Below are positions 62,139-64,000 of a stretch of DNA of 64,000 bases, one piece after another. This DNA is from Mucilaginibacter gilvus (GTDB lineage: Bacteria > Bacteroidota > Bacteroidia > Sphingobacteriales > Sphingobacteriaceae): assembly GCF_004054195.1 (NCBI RefSeq), contig NZ_SBIW01000003.1, forward strand, positions 62,001-126,000. The letters run 5' to 3'. Below the pieces are notes generated by a model. That model made no database searches. It saw only the letters and a program-made list of their open reading frames with translations, and was not told where the DNA came from. A program made the position numbers and the translations under genes. Positions within the stretch are counted from its first letter, which is position 1. Each line of letters opens with the position of its first letter.

Positions 62139-62498
62139 TTACCACTTGAGCAGCTTAATATAATTTGCGAACTTTTCGACGCCCTGTTCTACGGGATAAG
62201 CTCTTTCAAATTCTACAACTTCGTATGGTTTAGGGAAATATTGAAAAAGCCAGGTTTGCGTAACCTGGTCTAACCTAATATGTAAGGTTTCCCGGTGCCA
62301 TTCGGCAGGGTAGTAGATAGTAATTATTAAAGTATCGAGGGATGTGTATGCAAATAGCCTCTCATGCAAATCGTTGCTGCGAATAAATCTAACCAGGGAC
62401 AACATGCCGTTTAGCGACCATCCATATTTTTCAATAAGGTTTAAATAACGCGATTCAATTTTATCCCAGGAGACAATTTTAGTTGAGTTTGGTGCCAT
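62139..62498 (-). CDS. Hypothetical protein, 119 residues
   Basis: I use the ATG at 62496-62498; longer versions would run into the repeat arm. The protein is soluble and reads SWDKIESRYLNLIEKYGWSL at the start and QTWLFQYFPKPYEVVEFERA later. I do not recognise the family. It is enclosed by inverted copies of a dispersed repeat, a layout seen for small inserted cassettes. Confidence 0.65.
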   Translation of the reverse strand: MAPNSTKIVSWDKIESRYLNLIEKYGWSLNGMLSLVRFIRSNDLHERLFAYTSLDTLIITIYYPAEWHRETLHIRLDQVTQTWLFQYFPKPYEVVEFERAYPVEQGVEKFANYIKLLKW

Positions 62499-62532
62499 AA
62501 TCTTTACAACCAATATATAAATTATGCTAATC

Positions 62533-62565
62533 AAAAGTTCCCCCTTCACGGGGCGCAGGGGGCTC
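62533..62565. repeat. Repeat arm, inverted copy of 62057-62087
   Basis: It runs aaaagttcccccttcacggg to cgcagggggctc, ending one base before the smpB stop codon. Together with the left arm it encloses the 119-residue hypothetical gene. Confidence 0.6.
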
Positions 62566-63015
62566 CTACCTTTTCATCGCCCTGTCCATTTCAATTTTAG
62601 TATCGCGCTCTTTCATGGTTTCGCGCTTGTCGAAGGTCTTTTTACCCTGGGCAAGGCCTATCTCTACCTTGGCAAAGCCACGCTCACTGATGAAGAGGGC
62701 AAGGGGGATAATAGTTAATCCTTTTTCTTCGCCACGGGTAAGCAGTTTTTTTAATTCCTTTTTATTCAACAGCAATACACGATCCCGTTTAGCTTCGTGG
62801 TTGTAGAACGAACCGAAGGAATACTCGGAAATATGCAGATTGCGGATGTAAAGCTGGTTGCCAATAAAAGTGCAAAAAGCATCGTTCACGTTGGCTTTAC
62901 CTTCACGGATGGACTTTATTTCGGTACCGAGCAGTTGTATGCCCGCTACGTATTTGTCCAGTATGTGATACTCAAAGTATGCCTTTTTATTCTTGATGTA
63001 GATATCCTGCTTCAT
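62566..63015 (-). CDS. smpB: SsrA-binding protein
   Basis: 149 residues from the ATG at 63013-63015; the 14 residues before it are not family-like. KNKKAYFEYHILDKYVAGIQ, LLGTEIKSIREGKANVNDAF and IRNLHISEYSFGSF are the SmpB barrel, and the basic tail KTFDKRETMKERDTKIEMDR contacts tmRNA. It delivers tmRNA to stalled ribosomes. Confidence 0.96.
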   Translation of the reverse strand: MKQDIYIKNKKAYFEYHILDKYVAGIQLLGTEIKSIREGKANVNDAFCTFIGNQLYIRNLHISEYSFGSFYNHEAKRDRVLLLNKKELKKLLTRGEEKGLTIIPLALFISERGFAKVEIGLAQGKKTFDKRETMKERDTKIEMDRAMKR

Positions 63016-63034
63016 TACGCTGCAAATATGCAAA

Positions 63035-64000
63035 TTATTTTGCGGCCGGTTTAACAACCAGCACAGGTACGTTTACCTTATGTCTCACGGTATTAACCGT
63101 GGTCCCAAAAATAAGGTCCTTAATTGCCTTGTGCCCGTGCGAACCCATGACAATAAAATCGATGCCTTCGCTGTTCACAATTTCGGCAATAGCATTGGCA
63201 GGGCCACCGTAGCCAATTTTCGCCTCGGCTTTGTAGTTTAGCTTGGTCAGTGCCTCCACATACTTTTCCAAATTGTTTACATCGCTTTGGGTTTCGTTAT
63301 CCATCACCTGCTTGCCGTAATACCGCGCCCCGGCTGTTTCTACCACGTGGATGAGGCTGTATTTGGCTTTCTTGCCGCCCTGCATTAAAGCGTGACGGAT
63401 GCAGTCCTGGTCGTTTTTAGAGAAATCTATCGTTACCGCTATATGGTTATAATGCACAGGCTCTAAATTATCAAGCGATGCTGCAATACCATGCGGAATG
63501 TAAATCGGCTGGTCAGTATGTTTGTATAATAGCGGACGGAGGAAAATATACACCAGCAACGCGGCAATGGCTACGGCGATAGGTGTTATTACAAAATGCA
63601 CCAAATTGGCCGAACCCTGGTTGGCATCTGCCCAGGTGCCAATTTCCTGGATCACCAGGCGCACGTTCAATCCTACTATCAGCACAGCGAAGATCCAGGC
63701 CAGTATTCTTAAAGGCAACCCGGTGGCAAATTTACCCATGCGTTTTTTATCAGATGTAAAATGGATGAGCGGGATAATAGCAAAACCTAACTGCAGGCTT
63801 AATACTACCTGGCTTAATATCAATAGTTTGCCCAGACCTTCTTCCCCCGCATGGAGGATGGTAAAAAAAGCGGGCACTATGGCAAATATCCGGGTGAGCA
63901 AACGCCTCAGCCATGGTGCTATACGCAGGTTAAGATGGCCTTCCATAATAATTTGCCCTGCAAGTGTGCCGGTTACGGTAGAGCTTTGCCCGGCAGCAAT
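63035..64000 (-). CDS. NRAMP-type metal transporter with C-terminal universal-stress domain, N-terminal part outside window
   Basis: This is the C-terminal 321 residues of a longer gene that runs off the right edge. The frame is open to base 64000 and begins IAAGQSSTVTGTLAGQIIME, the NRAMP transmembrane region with its conserved glutamine. Further spans follow to about residue 145 of the visible part. A UspA-type domain then begins (HYNHIAVTIDFSKNDQDCIR) and ends GSHGHKAIKDLIFGTTVNTV with RHKVNVPVLVV, whose glycine-rich GxxGH motif binds nucleotide in relatives. The transporter would import Mn or Fe with protons. The added domain may sense ATP or stress. Confidence 0.88.
   Translation of the reverse strand: MAAGQSSTVTGTLAGQIIMEGHLNLRIAPWLRRLLTRIFAIVPAFFTILHAGEEGLGKLLILSQVVLSLQLGFAIIPLIHFTSDKKRMGKFATGLPLRILAWIFAVLIVGLNVRLVIQEIGTWADANQGSANLVHFVITPIAVAIAALLVYIFLRPLLYKHTDQPIYIPHGIAASLDNLEPVHYNHIAVTIDFSKNDQDCIRHALMQGGKKAKYSLIHVVETAGARYYGKQVMDNETQSDVNNLEKYVEALTKLNYKAEAKIGYGGPANAIAEIVNSEGIDFIVMGSHGHKAIKDLIFGTTVNTVRHKVNVPVLVVKPAAK

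Noticed and set aside
62499-62549. A longer N terminus for the 119-residue hypothetical gene
   Set aside because: It would read into the inverted-repeat arm, so it is more likely non-coding.

Overview
The window is chromosomal DNA from a Bacteroidota bacterium. The best fit is the family Sphingobacteriaceae (Mucilaginibacter/Pedobacter-like), inferred from protein style and gene set rather than from an rRNA gene, since none is present. Supporting signs are two very large secreted proteins with gliding-motility-type C-terminal domains (type IX secretion substrates), a PorP/SprF-family protein translationally coupled to one of them, Bacteroidota-type promoters (TTG, about 20 nt, TAnnTTTG), weak Shine-Dalgarno sequences, and intergenic inverted repeats of several families. 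I see no tRNA, rRNA, CRISPR array, prophage or complete insertion sequence.

Layout. 1-3.0 kb: start of a NagB-type deaminase, a Gfo/Idh/MocA oxidoreductase with an SGNH lipoprotein, and an NAD(P)-binding protein. 3.5-9.7 kb: a 2060-residue T9SS-exported protein made of three IPT-plus-propeller modules, four Fn3-like repeats and a sorting domain. 9.8-16.9 kb: small membrane proteins, an M61 peptidase coupled to a GyrI-like protein, DinB, a methyltransferase, a PAS histidine kinase and DoxX. 17.2-20.1 kb: ammonium transporter and NhaA antiporter. 20.5-29.6 kb: a CBM9-like secreted protein, an AraC regulator with two tandem SDRs, a GAF histidine kinase, an alpha/beta hydrolase lipoprotein, a DUF5009 membrane protein, AlkB and a DUF4920 protein.

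29.9-34.3 kb is a tight hexuronate operon (uronate isomerase, KDG kinase, KDPG aldolase, ExuT-type transporter). 34.3-35.9 kb holds a VF530 protein converging on a motif-degenerate DEAD-box-like helicase. 36.2-39.6 kb is a possible sugar-scavenging operon (GH172, FAH-family enzyme, FucP-type symporter). 39.8-43.7 kb is an ABC exporter of YbbA/YbbP type with a TesA-like esterase. 43.8-49.2 kb holds a Nudix-type (NrtR-like) regulator and a PKD-repeat T9SS substrate coupled to PorP/SprF. 49.2-49.6 kb is a small element with 30-bp imperfect terminal inverted repeats around a frameshifted four-helix-bundle (23S rRNA IVS family) gene.

49.6-64 kb is mostly housekeeping: rpoN, mscL, a YjbR protein, a ChaN-like protein, rpmH-rnpA-yidD, tsaB, a DUF5723 protein, an unrecognised large membrane-anchored protein, a DUF423 protein, priA, pcm, smpB and the C-terminal part of an NRAMP transporter fused to a universal-stress domain.

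I did not find an obviously new defence or biosynthetic system. The points most worth following up are the IVS-like element, the GH172/FAH/FucP operon as a possible D-arabinose route, the degenerate helicase, the NRAMP-USP fusion, a pair of similar microproteins, and a 36-bp near-perfect palindrome upstream of the ammonium transporter.
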